Made by a program: the position numbers and the translations under genes. DNA of 5,923 bases from Afipia sp. (GTDB taxonomy: Bacteria; Pseudomonadota; Alphaproteobacteria; Rhizobiales; Xanthobacteraceae): the NCBI GenBank assembly GCA_020056155.1, contig JAGVII010000101.1:1-5923 (forward strand), read 5' to 3'. Position 1 is the stretch's first letter. Each line of letters starts with the position of its first letter. Positions 1 to 4,859 of this stretch are shown in pieces. Below the pieces are notes generated by a model. It was given only the letters and a program-made list of their open reading frames with translations. It did no database searches and was not told where the DNA came from.

Positions 1-959
1 CCGCTCGTTTCGGTAAGGCCATAGACCTGAACAAATTCCGTTCGCCTGAAAGTACGAATCGCGCTTTTCAATAAATCGATTGGAATTGGCGAGGCGCCAT
101 AGATCACACGCCTCAGCGACGACAGATCGATCTGATCGACATTCTCTTCCGACAGAAGCACCAGTATCATTGCGGTCACAAGAAACGTCGCCGTGATCCG
201 GTCTCGTTGAATTGCTTCAAGGACCTGAGACGGGACAAACTCGCGGAGAACGATAACCTTCGAGCCGGCCAGCAGCCCCAGGATACCGGTCCCACCACCC
301 GCGATATGAAACAGCGGCATTGTAATGAGTAGTTTGTCGTCGGACGTCCAGTCACCCCACAAATCAAAGACCTTCGGCGACGTGAGCGAAAAATTCCGAT
401 GGGTAAGCTGAACGCCCTTGGGGTGGCCCGTCGTCCCGCTTGTGTACATCTGAATGCAGACGTCATCTGGCTGCAATACCACGCCAGGATCGAGCGTGAT
501 CTGCGCATCCCGCCACGCGGCGTAAGACGCATCGATAACAATCACCTTTCGGATCGTGATCAACTCATCGCGAATCTTGGCAAGTATTTCCAGGAATGAT
601 TCGCCGACAAAAAGAACTTCCGCTCTGGCATCGTTGATCACAAACGCTATTTCCGGCGCGGCCAGCCGAGCATTGATGGGCACAAGCACTGAATTCGCCT
701 TGGCGGCGCCCAAAAGGATCGAAAAGAACATGTCGCTGTTCTTGTCAAGAATGGCGATGCGACCAGCCGGTTTGACGCCGGCGGCAATCAACCCATTTGC
801 AACCTGATTCGAAGCAGCATCGAGACCTCCATAGGTCGTCTCCCTGCCTTCAAAACTCAGGGCAATGGCATCGGGGGTCAGGGCTGCGTGATATCGCGGA
901 ATGTCGGCCAGCGTTTCGATTGGCGTGACGGCGCGGGCCATGGCTGTCGAATTGATCAT
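1..959 (-). CDS. AMP-forming acyl-CoA synthetase (ligase), N-terminal part, truncated by window edge
   Basis: The minus-strand frame is open from an ATG at 959 to the left edge (319 whole codons), so the protein continues outside. It is an ANL-superfamily adenylate-forming enzyme, which activates a carboxylic acid with ATP and then CoA. Visible motifs: the phosphate-binding loop YTSGTTGHPKG at residues 172-182, MPLFHI at 214-219, the GAS motif near 288-290, and YGLTETS at 313-319, which helps bind the adenylate. Family members are usually 500-550 residues, so the C-terminal swivelling domain with its catalytic lysine is off-window. Start choice: a GGGAAA purine run lies about 10 nt before ATG 959, and no ATG, GTG or TTG occurs in frame between it and the upstream TGA; a second ATG (residue 7) has no purine-rich leader. 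It is divergent from the MaoC gene. Substrate is not deducible; a fatty, aromatic or alicyclic acid are all possible. Confidence 0.95.
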   Translation of the reverse strand, partial: MINSTAMARAVTPIETLADIPRYHAALTPDAIALSFEGRETTYGGLDAASNQVANGLIAAGVKPAGRIAILDKNSDMFFSILLGAAKANSVLVPINARLAAPEIAFVINDARAEVLFVGESFLEILAKIRDELITIRKVIVIDASYAAWRDAQITLDPGVVLQPDDVCIQMYTSGTTGHPKGVQLTHRNFSLTSPKVFDLWGDWTSDDKLLITMPLFHIAGGGTGILGLLAGSKVIVLREFVPSQVLEAIQRDRITATFLVTAMILVLLSEENVDQIDLSSLRRVIYGASPIPIDLLKSAIRTFRRTEFVQVYGLTETS

Positions 960-1065
960 AGACGGCGTTTCCCATTGGGCTCCATTGAACGGCCCCTTGG
1001 AAAACAGGCTGTACTCGTCCGAGGTCGAGAGGTAGCGCGAACTTGGTGATCGGCTATTCAGTCAC

Positions 1066-1105
1066 GAATGACGAATGCGATTGAGGAGTTCTGCGTTCGT
1101 TATTC
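1066..1105. repeat. imperfect inverted repeat, 14-bp arms
   Basis: The left arm GAATGACGAATGCG (1066-1079) and the reverse complement of the right arm (1092-1105) agree at 11 of 14 positions, with a 12-nt spacer. It lies in the divergent promoter region, upstream of both the ligase and MaoC genes, so an operator is possible. The arms are too far apart and too imperfect to call it a terminator. Confidence 0.3.
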
Positions 1106-1126
1106 AGCCTTGGAGGCGGCCTCAAC

Positions 1127-1146
1127 ATATCCGCCATGGCGGTTAT
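1127..1146. promoter_or_regulatory. 20-bp palindrome, candidate operator upstream of MaoC gene
   Basis: The core CCGCCATGGCGG (1131-1142) is a perfect 12-bp palindrome. Extending outwards, nine of ten base pairs match over 1127-1146; the only mismatch is 1130/1143. It ends 54 nt before the MaoC ATG and lies about 170 nt upstream of the divergent ligase start. Two-fold symmetry with no spacer is typical of operators bound by dimeric repressors such as TetR-type proteins (general knowledge). The role is inferred and no cognate regulator is visible. Confidence 0.35.
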
Positions 1147-1156
1147 CCAGGAAGCC

Positions 1157-1195
1157 ATGAGAATGGCCGCCTTCACGAACTCGATGACAAGGTAG
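1157..1195 (+). other. possible 12-codon leader ORF overlapping the MaoC ribosome binding site
   Basis: An ATG at 1157 is preceded by AGGA at 4-nt spacing and encodes MRMAAFTNSMTR before a TAG at 1193-1195. The frame is also open upstream to an ATG at 1136 inside the palindrome. The stop overlaps the AAGGT purine run that serves the MaoC start at 1201. Translation here could affect MaoC initiation, but an ORF this short easily arises by chance. Confidence 0.15.
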
Positions 1196-1200
1196 CTGTT

Positions 1201-1659
1201 ATGACGGAAATCACGCTGGCCAACGTGAAAGACTTCGTTGGCCAAAGCCTCGGAGCATCGGACTGGATCGATGTCGATCAATCCAGAATCGACCAGTTCG
1301 CCGAATGTACCGGCGACCGGCAGTGGATTCACGTCGATATCGATCGCGCCAGAAAAGAAAGTCCGTTTGGCGGCACGATCGCGCACGGGTATCTCAGCCT
1401 CTCATTGGTTGCCACGCTTGCAATGAGAATGGGGCTCGCCCCGACAGACGCCTCGGCGGTTATCAATTACGGGCTGGACAAAGTCAGATTCATTACGCCG
1501 GTGAAGGCGGGCGAGCGAGTTCGCCTGCAATTGGTTCTGGCCAGCATCGAGCCGAAAGAAAACCGCCAGTTCCTGATCAAAAGCAAAGCAACGCTGGAGA
1601 TCGAAAACGGCCAGGCACCGGCCTTGGTGGCAGATAGCCTCGCCCTGATCATACCATAA
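1201..1659 (+). CDS. MaoC-family (hotdog-fold) enoyl-CoA hydratase, NodN/PhaJ-like
   Basis: This 152-residue single-hotdog protein belongs to the MaoC/R-specific enoyl-CoA hydratase group, which adds water to trans-2-enoyl-CoA to give the (R)-3-hydroxyacyl-CoA. The hydratase-2 signature is clear: FAECTGDRQWIHVD at residues 33-46, with the candidate catalytic Asp39 and His44 at the five-residue spacing seen in PhaJ, then PFGGTIAHGYLSLSL at 55-69. The length fits the small stand-alone members (about 135-160 residues). I chose ATG 1201 rather than the longer in-frame start at 1075 because the conserved domain begins right after it and AAGGT lies about 8 nt upstream, while the extra 42 residues look non-coding. 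It is the only clear plus-strand gene in the window, divergent from the ligase and convergent with the SDR. It is probably cytoplasmic and acts on a CoA thioester; the substrate is unknown. Confidence 0.92.
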   Translation: MTEITLANVKDFVGQSLGASDWIDVDQSRIDQFAECTGDRQWIHVDIDRARKESPFGGTIAHGYLSLSLVATLAMRMGLAPTDASAVINYGLDKVRFITPVKAGERVRLQLVLASIEPKENRQFLIKSKATLEIENGQAPALVADSLALIIP

Positions 1660-1699
1660 CCTCCAGATCCTTTCAGAGCGATCTGTTCCCTATTGAGAG

Positions 1700-1721
1700 C
1701 CCGGCCCGTCTCCGGGCCGGG
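1700..1721. terminator. GC-rich hairpin between convergent genes, probable bidirectional terminator
   Basis: A perfect 9-bp stem CCCGGCCCG (1700-1708) / CGGGCCGGG (1713-1721) closes a TCTC tetraloop. It lies in the 72-bp gap between the MaoC stop at 1659 and the SDR stop at 1732, where a shared terminator is expected. Neither side carries a proper T run (TATCGTTAGTT on the plus side), so it may slow the polymerase or protect the 3' ends rather than act as a textbook intrinsic terminator. Confidence 0.65.
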
Positions 1722-1731
1722 TATCGTTAGT

Positions 1732-2523
1732 TCAGGACGACGACAGTACAGCGGTCAAGCCGCCATCGATGGCCAGAATCTGCCCGGTGATGTGCTTCCC
1801 GGCATCGCTGGCGAACAGCAGCGCGGCGCCCTTGAGATCATCATCGTCGCCAAGACGGCGAAGCGGTACACCTTCGGTCAACTTGTCGACACCGACGGCC
1901 GCAATCACTCCCTTCGTCATTTTCGACGGAAAGAATCCGGGCGCGAGTGCGTTCGCCGTGATGCCATGACGGCCCCAACTGCCCGCCAAGGCGCGGGTGA
2001 AGTTCACCACCGCGCCCTTGCTGGTGTTGTAGGCGATCGTCTGCATCTCGCCGCTGCTGCCGAACAGGCCCGCAACTGAGGCGATATTGAGGATCCGCCC
2101 ATATTTGTTGGGGATCATCGATTTCTTGCCGATCTGCTGGCTGAGCACGAACAGCGCGCGGATGTTGAGGTTCATGAGCTTGTCCCATGCGTCGATGGGA
2201 TGATCTTCAGTCAACGCTCCCCACGTCGCGCCGGCATTATTGACAAGAATGTCGACCTTGCCGAGCTTGGCGATCGCCTCGTCCGCGAGCCGCTTGATGT
2301 CCTCATCCTTGGAATTGTCGGCGGCGATCCAGTCCGCCTCGATGCCGAGCTTGGCGAGATGGTTCTGAGCTTGCTCCAGATCTCCGGCCTTGCGCGACGA
2401 CAAGAGAATTTTCGCGCCCTGCTCGCCGAGGGCTTCGGCGATCTGAAGTCCAAGCCCGCGCGAGCCTCCCGTAACGAGCGCGGTCTTTCCGGTCAAATCA
2501 AATGCCTTCTTCACACTTCCCAT
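1732..2523 (-). CDS. SDR-family NAD(P)-dependent oxidoreductase (classical type)
   Basis: This 263-residue short-chain dehydrogenase has every classical element: the cofactor loop TGGSRGLG at residues 18-25, NNAG at 95-98, Asn120, catalytic Ser149, and Tyr165 with Lys169 in YNTSK, then the APG turn at 194-196 and the C-terminal IDGG at 252-255. SSR at 42-44 after the second strand puts an Arg near the adenosine ribose, with no acidic residue there, which leans towards NADP(H); this is an inference. It should interconvert a secondary alcohol and a ketone; next to a crotonase, a 3-hydroxyacyl-CoA dehydrogenase role is likely but unproven. AGGGA lies about 9-10 nt before ATG 2523. It lies 54 nt downstream of the crotonase gene on the same strand, so the two probably share a transcript that ends at the hairpin at 1700-1721. 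Length is normal and there is no sign of damage. Confidence 0.95.
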   Translation of the reverse strand: MGSVKKAFDLTGKTALVTGGSRGLGLQIAEALGEQGAKILLSSRKAGDLEQAQNHLAKLGIEADWIAADNSKDEDIKRLADEAIAKLGKVDILVNNAGATWGALTEDHPIDAWDKLMNLNIRALFVLSQQIGKKSMIPNKYGRILNIASVAGLFGSSGEMQTIAYNTSKGAVVNFTRALAGSWGRHGITANALAPGFFPSKMTKGVIAAVGVDKLTEGVPLRRLGDDDDLKGAALLFASDAGKHITGQILAIDGGLTAVLSSS

Positions 2524-2577
2524 ATCGCGTGTCGTCCCTTTGGCTGGTTAAATGGCTCTACACCATTTTAAACGTGG

Positions 2578-3375
2578 CTATTTTCCGCGAAACACTGCCG
2601 CGCGGCGCTCGACGAAAGATTGGATGCCCTCTTTGAAGTCCTGGCTGTTGAATACGCGATCCCTGATCTTCGGAATGTAGTCGATCGCAGCCCGTTCACC
2701 GCTCTCGATGAACTTCAAGGCGGCCTCCTTTGTGACCTGAATGCCGATCGGCGCATTTCTGGAAATAGTTTGCGCAATCTCCATCGCGCGATCGATCTGC
2801 TGGCCCGGGTTCACCACCTCTTGCACCAGGCCGATCTTGTAGGCTCGCTCGGCCGAGAATTCATCGCAAAGAAAAAGATGATACATCGCGTCGCCCCAGC
2901 CAGCGCGCGTGAGAAAACGGAAATGCGCCCCACCCAATGGCGCGATACCGCGTTTTGATTCCATCTGGCAGAAACGGCTGTCGCTCGCGGCAATAACGAT
3001 ATCGCCCGCAAGCATCATTTCGATGCCGATGGTGAAGCAGATGCCTTGAACCGCCGTCACAATCGGCTTTCGACAACGTTTCTGAAGTGCGAAAGTATCG
3101 ACATTTCCTTTCTTAAGCTGAAGCGCATCCTTTTCCGCCGTCGGCCCGAAGAATTTCGGCATGTCGAGACCGGCGGTGAAGTCACTCCCTTCCGCGCAGA
3201 CCACGCCGACCCAATAATCGTCGGTATTATGCAACAGGGTCAACGCGTCGGACATCTGATGCATCATCAGCGGGCTGAAGGAATTTTTCTTGGCCGCATT
3301 GTCGATGATGATTTTCAGCACATGCCCATGCGCCTCGGTTCGAACCTGCCCCACGGGGGCCTTTGACTCACTCAT
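2578..3375 (-). CDS. enoyl-CoA hydratase/isomerase (crotonase superfamily)
   Basis: This 265-residue crotonase has the usual family length. SDFTAGLDM at residues 64-72 gives the first oxyanion-hole region and GICFTIGIEMMLAGD at 111-125 the second. Glu119 and Glu139 (in CQMES) are 20 residues apart, exactly as the two catalytic glutamates of rat mitochondrial enoyl-CoA hydratase (144 and 164), so hydration of 2-enoyl-CoA is plausible. The position equal to rat Gly141 is Ile116; the oxyanion contact is through the backbone, so activity need not be lost, but the pocket may differ. Isomerase or hydrolase members share the fold, so the exact reaction is uncertain. The start at ATG 3375 has a good GAGGGA about 5-6 nt upstream. 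It is probably the first intact gene of an operon with the SDR downstream. A TetR-like fragment ends 28 nt upstream. Confidence 0.93.
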   Translation of the reverse strand: MSESKAPVGQVRTEAHGHVLKIIIDNAAKKNSFSPLMMHQMSDALTLLHNTDDYWVGVVCAEGSDFTAGLDMPKFFGPTAEKDALQLKKGNVDTFALQKRCRKPIVTAVQGICFTIGIEMMLAGDIVIAASDSRFCQMESKRGIAPLGGAHFRFLTRAGWGDAMYHLFLCDEFSAERAYKIGLVQEVVNPGQQIDRAMEIAQTISRNAPIGIQVTKEAALKFIESGERAAIDYIPKIRDRVFNSQDFKEGIQSFVERRAAVFRGK

Positions 3376-3403
3376 GTTGTTCCCTCTTGAGTTCTTTTTG
3401 GAT

Positions 3404-3622
3404 CTAGTTGCAAAATTTCCGATCGGCGATCCATTGCGAAAGCCGGCGTAGCTTGCCGGCTAAAGCTGGAAATGGCGAACCCTGGGATGTTTTTCCCGAA
3501 TGCTCAATCCAAGCCTCGCGCACGATACCGCGCAGCGACCCAATCAGGATTGTCGGGCGCATGACCCTTATCAGATCAGCCGGCCCGGCATCCTCGCCAC
3601 CAAAATTGTGGGTGATTGCTAT
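3404..3622 (-). pseudogene. possible C-terminal remnant of a TetR/AcrR-type regulator
   Basis: The minus-strand frame is open after a TGA at 3623-3625 and ends at TAG 3404-3406, giving about 72 codons; the only internal ATG (3562) would give 52 residues. The text around ADLIRVMRPTILIGSLRG, followed by a REAW motif and a basic amphipathic end, resembles the last helices of TetR-family proteins to my eye, but no helix-turn-helix is found upstream in any minus frame. The rest would have been lost by deletion or rearrangement. It ends 28 nt before the crotonase ATG, where a regulator heading the operon would fit. Alternatives are a small hypothetical protein or a chance frame. No convincing ribosome binding site precedes ATG 3562. 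Confidence 0.35.
3441..3461. repeat. perfect inverted repeat (7-bp arms, 7-nt loop)
   Basis: AGCCGGC (3441-3447) and GCCGGCT (3455-3461) flank GTAGCTT. It lies within the TetR-like remnant frame and about 70 nt upstream of the crotonase start. No run of T follows on the plus side, and only TTTCG on the minus side, so an intrinsic terminator is doubtful. It could be an RNA structure in the crotonase leader or a chance GC-rich hairpin. Confidence 0.3.
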
Positions 3623-3635
3623 TCATTATTGAATA
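3620..3635. promoter_or_regulatory. AT-rich palindrome TATTCA-N4-TGAATA, candidate operator
   Basis: TATTCA (3620-3625) and TGAATA (3630-3635) form a perfect 6-4-6 dyad in a locally AT-rich stretch, unlike the surrounding GC-rich DNA. It lies 245 nt upstream of the crotonase ATG and next to the open end of the TetR-like remnant. A further CTGAATA lies at 3667-3673. The position and composition fit a promoter/operator for the minus-strand operon; this is inference only. Confidence 0.3.
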
Positions 3636-3768
3636 AACAAAGGCAAAAGAGGCCCGCACCTCACAGCTGAATAGCGCTGGTACAAATTTTTCATTGGTCA
3701 CAGAAGCCGCTTAGCTCGATTCCGATCCGCCGATGTGGACAGAATGCGGTGCAAAATCGCTTACAGCT

Positions 3769-3775
3769 AGGAGGG
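3769..3775 (+). promoter_or_regulatory. strong Shine-Dalgarno AGGAGGG for the remnant start at 3781
   Basis: AGGAGGG is followed by two adjacent ATG codons at 3778 and 3781; the second has normal 5-nt spacing. It is one of the best ribosome binding sites in the window yet leads only into a broken frame, which supports the view that a real gene once began here. Confidence 0.55.
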
Positions 3776-3780
3776 CAATG

Positions 3781-3893
3781 ATGAACTTCAGTTTACCGCG
3801 AGCCTCTAGGCTCGCTATTTCTGCATTGTCACTTATTCCACTGTCGCACCGTTCGCGCAGAGGAAGTATGATCCGGGAGCGACGAACATTGAC
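3781..3893 (+). pseudogene. frameshifted N-terminal remnant of a LivK-type ABC substrate-binding protein
   Basis: ATG 3781 begins MNFSLPRASRLAISALSLIP, which has the basic start and hydrophobic core of a signal peptide. Near 3839 the coding sense moves to another frame, where TVAPFAQRKYDPGATNID follows. Joined, the two read as an Sec signal peptide with a cleavage site after AxA-like PFA and then the AQ-KYDPGA(S/T) mature start, which is typical of branched-chain amino acid type periplasmic binding proteins in alphaproteobacteria (from memory of the family). A one-base deletion explains the frame change. The usual continuation (EIKIG and onward) is missing; homology stops near 3893, so about 90 percent of a 390-400 residue protein is absent. 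Read without a shift, the frame runs on to 4119 as 112 residues with no recognisable content. Such binding proteins often accompany acyl-CoA catabolic clusters and may have served substrate uptake here. Confidence 0.45.
3798..3815. repeat. perfect 7-bp hairpin just inside the remnant reading frame
   Basis: GCGAGCC (3798-3804) and GGCTCGC (3809-3815) enclose a TCTA loop and are followed by TATTTCT. It begins 17 nt after the ATG at 3781. It could reduce translation, act as a weak terminator, or simply be chance. Confidence 0.3.
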
Positions 3894-3925
3894 CGATCAT
3901 CTTCCTCACCGGTCATGGCGACATG
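3893..3925 (+). pseudogene. short fragment resembling a FixJ-type response-regulator receiver domain
   Basis: In the third plus frame the codons read PIIFLTGHGDM, almost exactly the fourth strand and following loop of FixJ/LuxR-type receivers (PVIF-TGHGDIPM-V-AMKAGA), including the conserved Thr. It is preceded at once by TGA and followed by DREDLVSFC and another stop at 3950-3952, so it cannot be a functional domain. The codons are strongly GC-ending, as in real coding DNA. It abuts the binding-protein remnant, which suggests a recombination joint. Eleven residues are few, so chance cannot be excluded. Confidence 0.3.
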
Positions 3926-4196
3926 GATCGCGAAGATCTGGTCTCATTCTGCTGATTGGTATCGTCGCCTGTGCGGGCGACACTACGGACCGGCGCGTCG
4001 TCAACCGACAACGCTCGCAGCCCGAAGCGTCACAGCCGCCTATATTTCGCAGAGCGCGTGGTCACCGGAACAAATCGTGTTCACCGGCAGCGGACGACAG
4101 AGCATTGCTGCGGCGATAAATGCCGCATCCAGCACCGCTTTATCCTCGCACCTCGCCGCTATTTCACCCACTTCCCTTGATGAGACCATCGCCTAG
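3915..4196 (+). other. unassigned open frame, 93 codons, probably non-functional
   Basis: An ATG at 3915 opens 93 codons to TAG at 4194-4196. No ribosome binding site precedes it; the codons before ATG continue the frame of the binding-protein remnant. Two weak resemblances compete: RHYGPARRQ followed by AWSPEQIV recalls IS30-family transposases, while SPEQIVFTGSGRQSIAAA recalls the start of the PLP-dependent aminotransferase domain of MocR-type regulators. Neither extends further, and the C-terminal third is Ser/Ala-rich and featureless. I cannot choose between remnant and chance frame. Confidence 0.2.
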
Positions 4197-4211
4197 CACA
4201 TCGGCCGTTCC

Positions 4212-4859
4212 TTAAATCTGTGCAAAATTTGCTGTTTCCCCAGCCCGATATCCCGCACGCGATGTAACGCGCTCCAGGTACGGTACCGCGCTGTCGCAAA
4301 TTCCGACGCCATAATCGACCGCCCACGTCAGGCAAGTCGTCAGCAGAATATCGGCGGTTGTAAACTGATCTCCCATAAGATAGTCGCGGCCATCCGACAG
4401 AGCGACATCGACGTGCCGGAGTTGCTCGCGAAAATACTCACCAGCCTTCGTCACGACATGCGGCGCATCACCATAGATATGCGCCAGCCCCTGATTGGTG
4501 CCGTGCCTCCTCATGACATAGAGACTGGTTGAATCTAGTTCCGTCACGATGAAGAAGCACCATTCCAGCCACTTCGCGTAAAGCTTCGGGCAGTCCGGAA
4601 CAAGATTGCCATCGGCTCTCCGATGTTTGTTGGCGAGGTACGCGACGATGGCTGCGCTTTCTCCGATGGTCAGATCGCCGTCCTGCAAAAGCGGAATCTT
4701 CTGGCGCGGATTCAGCGCGGTATATTCCACCGTCTTCGTCTCGCCCGATCGTGGAAGAATGGGCCGCGACGCATACGGAAGATCGAGTTCGTGAAGCGCC
4801 CAATGCGCGCGGATCGTCCGCGTCGTGCCCACGCCCCAGAGGATGAGTTCGTCTGCCAT
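4212..4859 (-). CDS. glutathione S-transferase family protein
   Basis: This 215-residue protein has the normal length for a cytosolic GST. Residues 1-78 form a thioredoxin-like domain: LILWGVGTTRTIRAHWALHEL at the start, Asn50-Pro51, the cis-proline Pro56 in KIPLL, and GESAAIVAYL at 66-75, whose Glu-Ser binds the gamma-glutamyl part of glutathione. The helical domain holds DYLMGDQFTTADILL at 159-173, with the N-capping box Thr167-x-x-Asp170. No Cys lies near residue 10, so it is not a Cys-type beta-class enzyme; Thr12 or Thr13 takes the usual Ser position. It likely conjugates or removes glutathione from an electrophilic intermediate of the neighbouring pathway (inference). The ATG follows the upstream SDR stop directly, and GGAGA about 8 nt before it lies inside the SDR gene, so translation is probably coupled. 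No clear terminator hairpin follows. Confidence 0.93.
   Translation of the reverse strand: MADELILWGVGTTRTIRAHWALHELDLPYASRPILPRSGETKTVEYTALNPRQKIPLLQDGDLTIGESAAIVAYLANKHRRADGNLVPDCPKLYAKWLEWCFFIVTELDSTSLYVMRRHGTNQGLAHIYGDAPHVVTKAGEYFREQLRHVDVALSDGRDYLMGDQFTTADILLTTCLTWAVDYGVGICDSAVPYLERVTSRAGYRAGETANFAQI

Larger units (their letters stand above)
960..1200. promoter_or_regulatory. divergent intergenic region between acyl-CoA ligase and MaoC gene
   Basis: These 241 bases separate two divergently transcribed genes and must hold both promoters unless MaoC is read from further upstream. I see no confident -35/-10 pair. They hold an almost perfect 20-bp palindrome (1127-1146), an imperfect inverted repeat (1066-1105), two copies of TATTCAG (1055-1061 and 1101-1107), and a very short open frame ending just before the MaoC start. 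Such dyads suggest control by a dimeric regulator, but no regulator gene is intact in the window. Confidence 0.5.
3376..4211. other. 836-bp region without an intact gene; mosaic of apparent gene remnants
   Basis: Between the two minus-strand operons no frame gives a full-length recognisable protein. Short stretches resemble unrelated families on different strands and frames: a TetR-like C-terminus (minus, 3404-3622), the beginning of a periplasmic binding protein with a frameshift (plus, 3781-3893), a receiver-domain piece (plus, 3893-3925) and an unassigned frame (plus, 3915-4196). Two perfect hairpins and one palindrome also lie here. The promoter of the crotonase-SDR operon must be in or beyond this stretch. 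I see no insertion-sequence ends or target duplications, but short imperfect ones would be hard to see by eye. Confidence 0.6.

Noticed and set aside
176..541. 121-residue minus-strand frame inside the ligase gene
   Set aside because: It is Arg/Ser-rich with no family features and overlaps the real ligase frame, which carries all the ANL motifs.
1075..1200. N-terminal extension of the MaoC protein by 42 residues
   Set aside because: The extension has low-quality composition, lies across the dyad-rich regulatory region, and the better ribosome binding site and domain start are at 1201.
1054..1386. 110-residue minus-strand frame opposite MaoC
   Set aside because: It is the antisense of the MaoC gene with no recognisable motif.
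3408..3632. 74-residue plus-strand frame
   Set aside because: No ribosome binding site or family resemblance; the minus strand here reads more like protein.
3674..3695. sigma-54-like promoter (TGGTAC and TTTC spacing)
   Set aside because: The invariant GC of the -12 element is not present and the -24 element is imperfect, so it falls below a reasonable match.
4042..4187. minus-strand frame containing KAVLDAAF, which recalls the first helix of TetR proteins
   Set aside because: No helix-turn-helix follows and the frame ends early; resemblance over eight residues is too weak to link it to the TetR-like fragment at 3404-3622.
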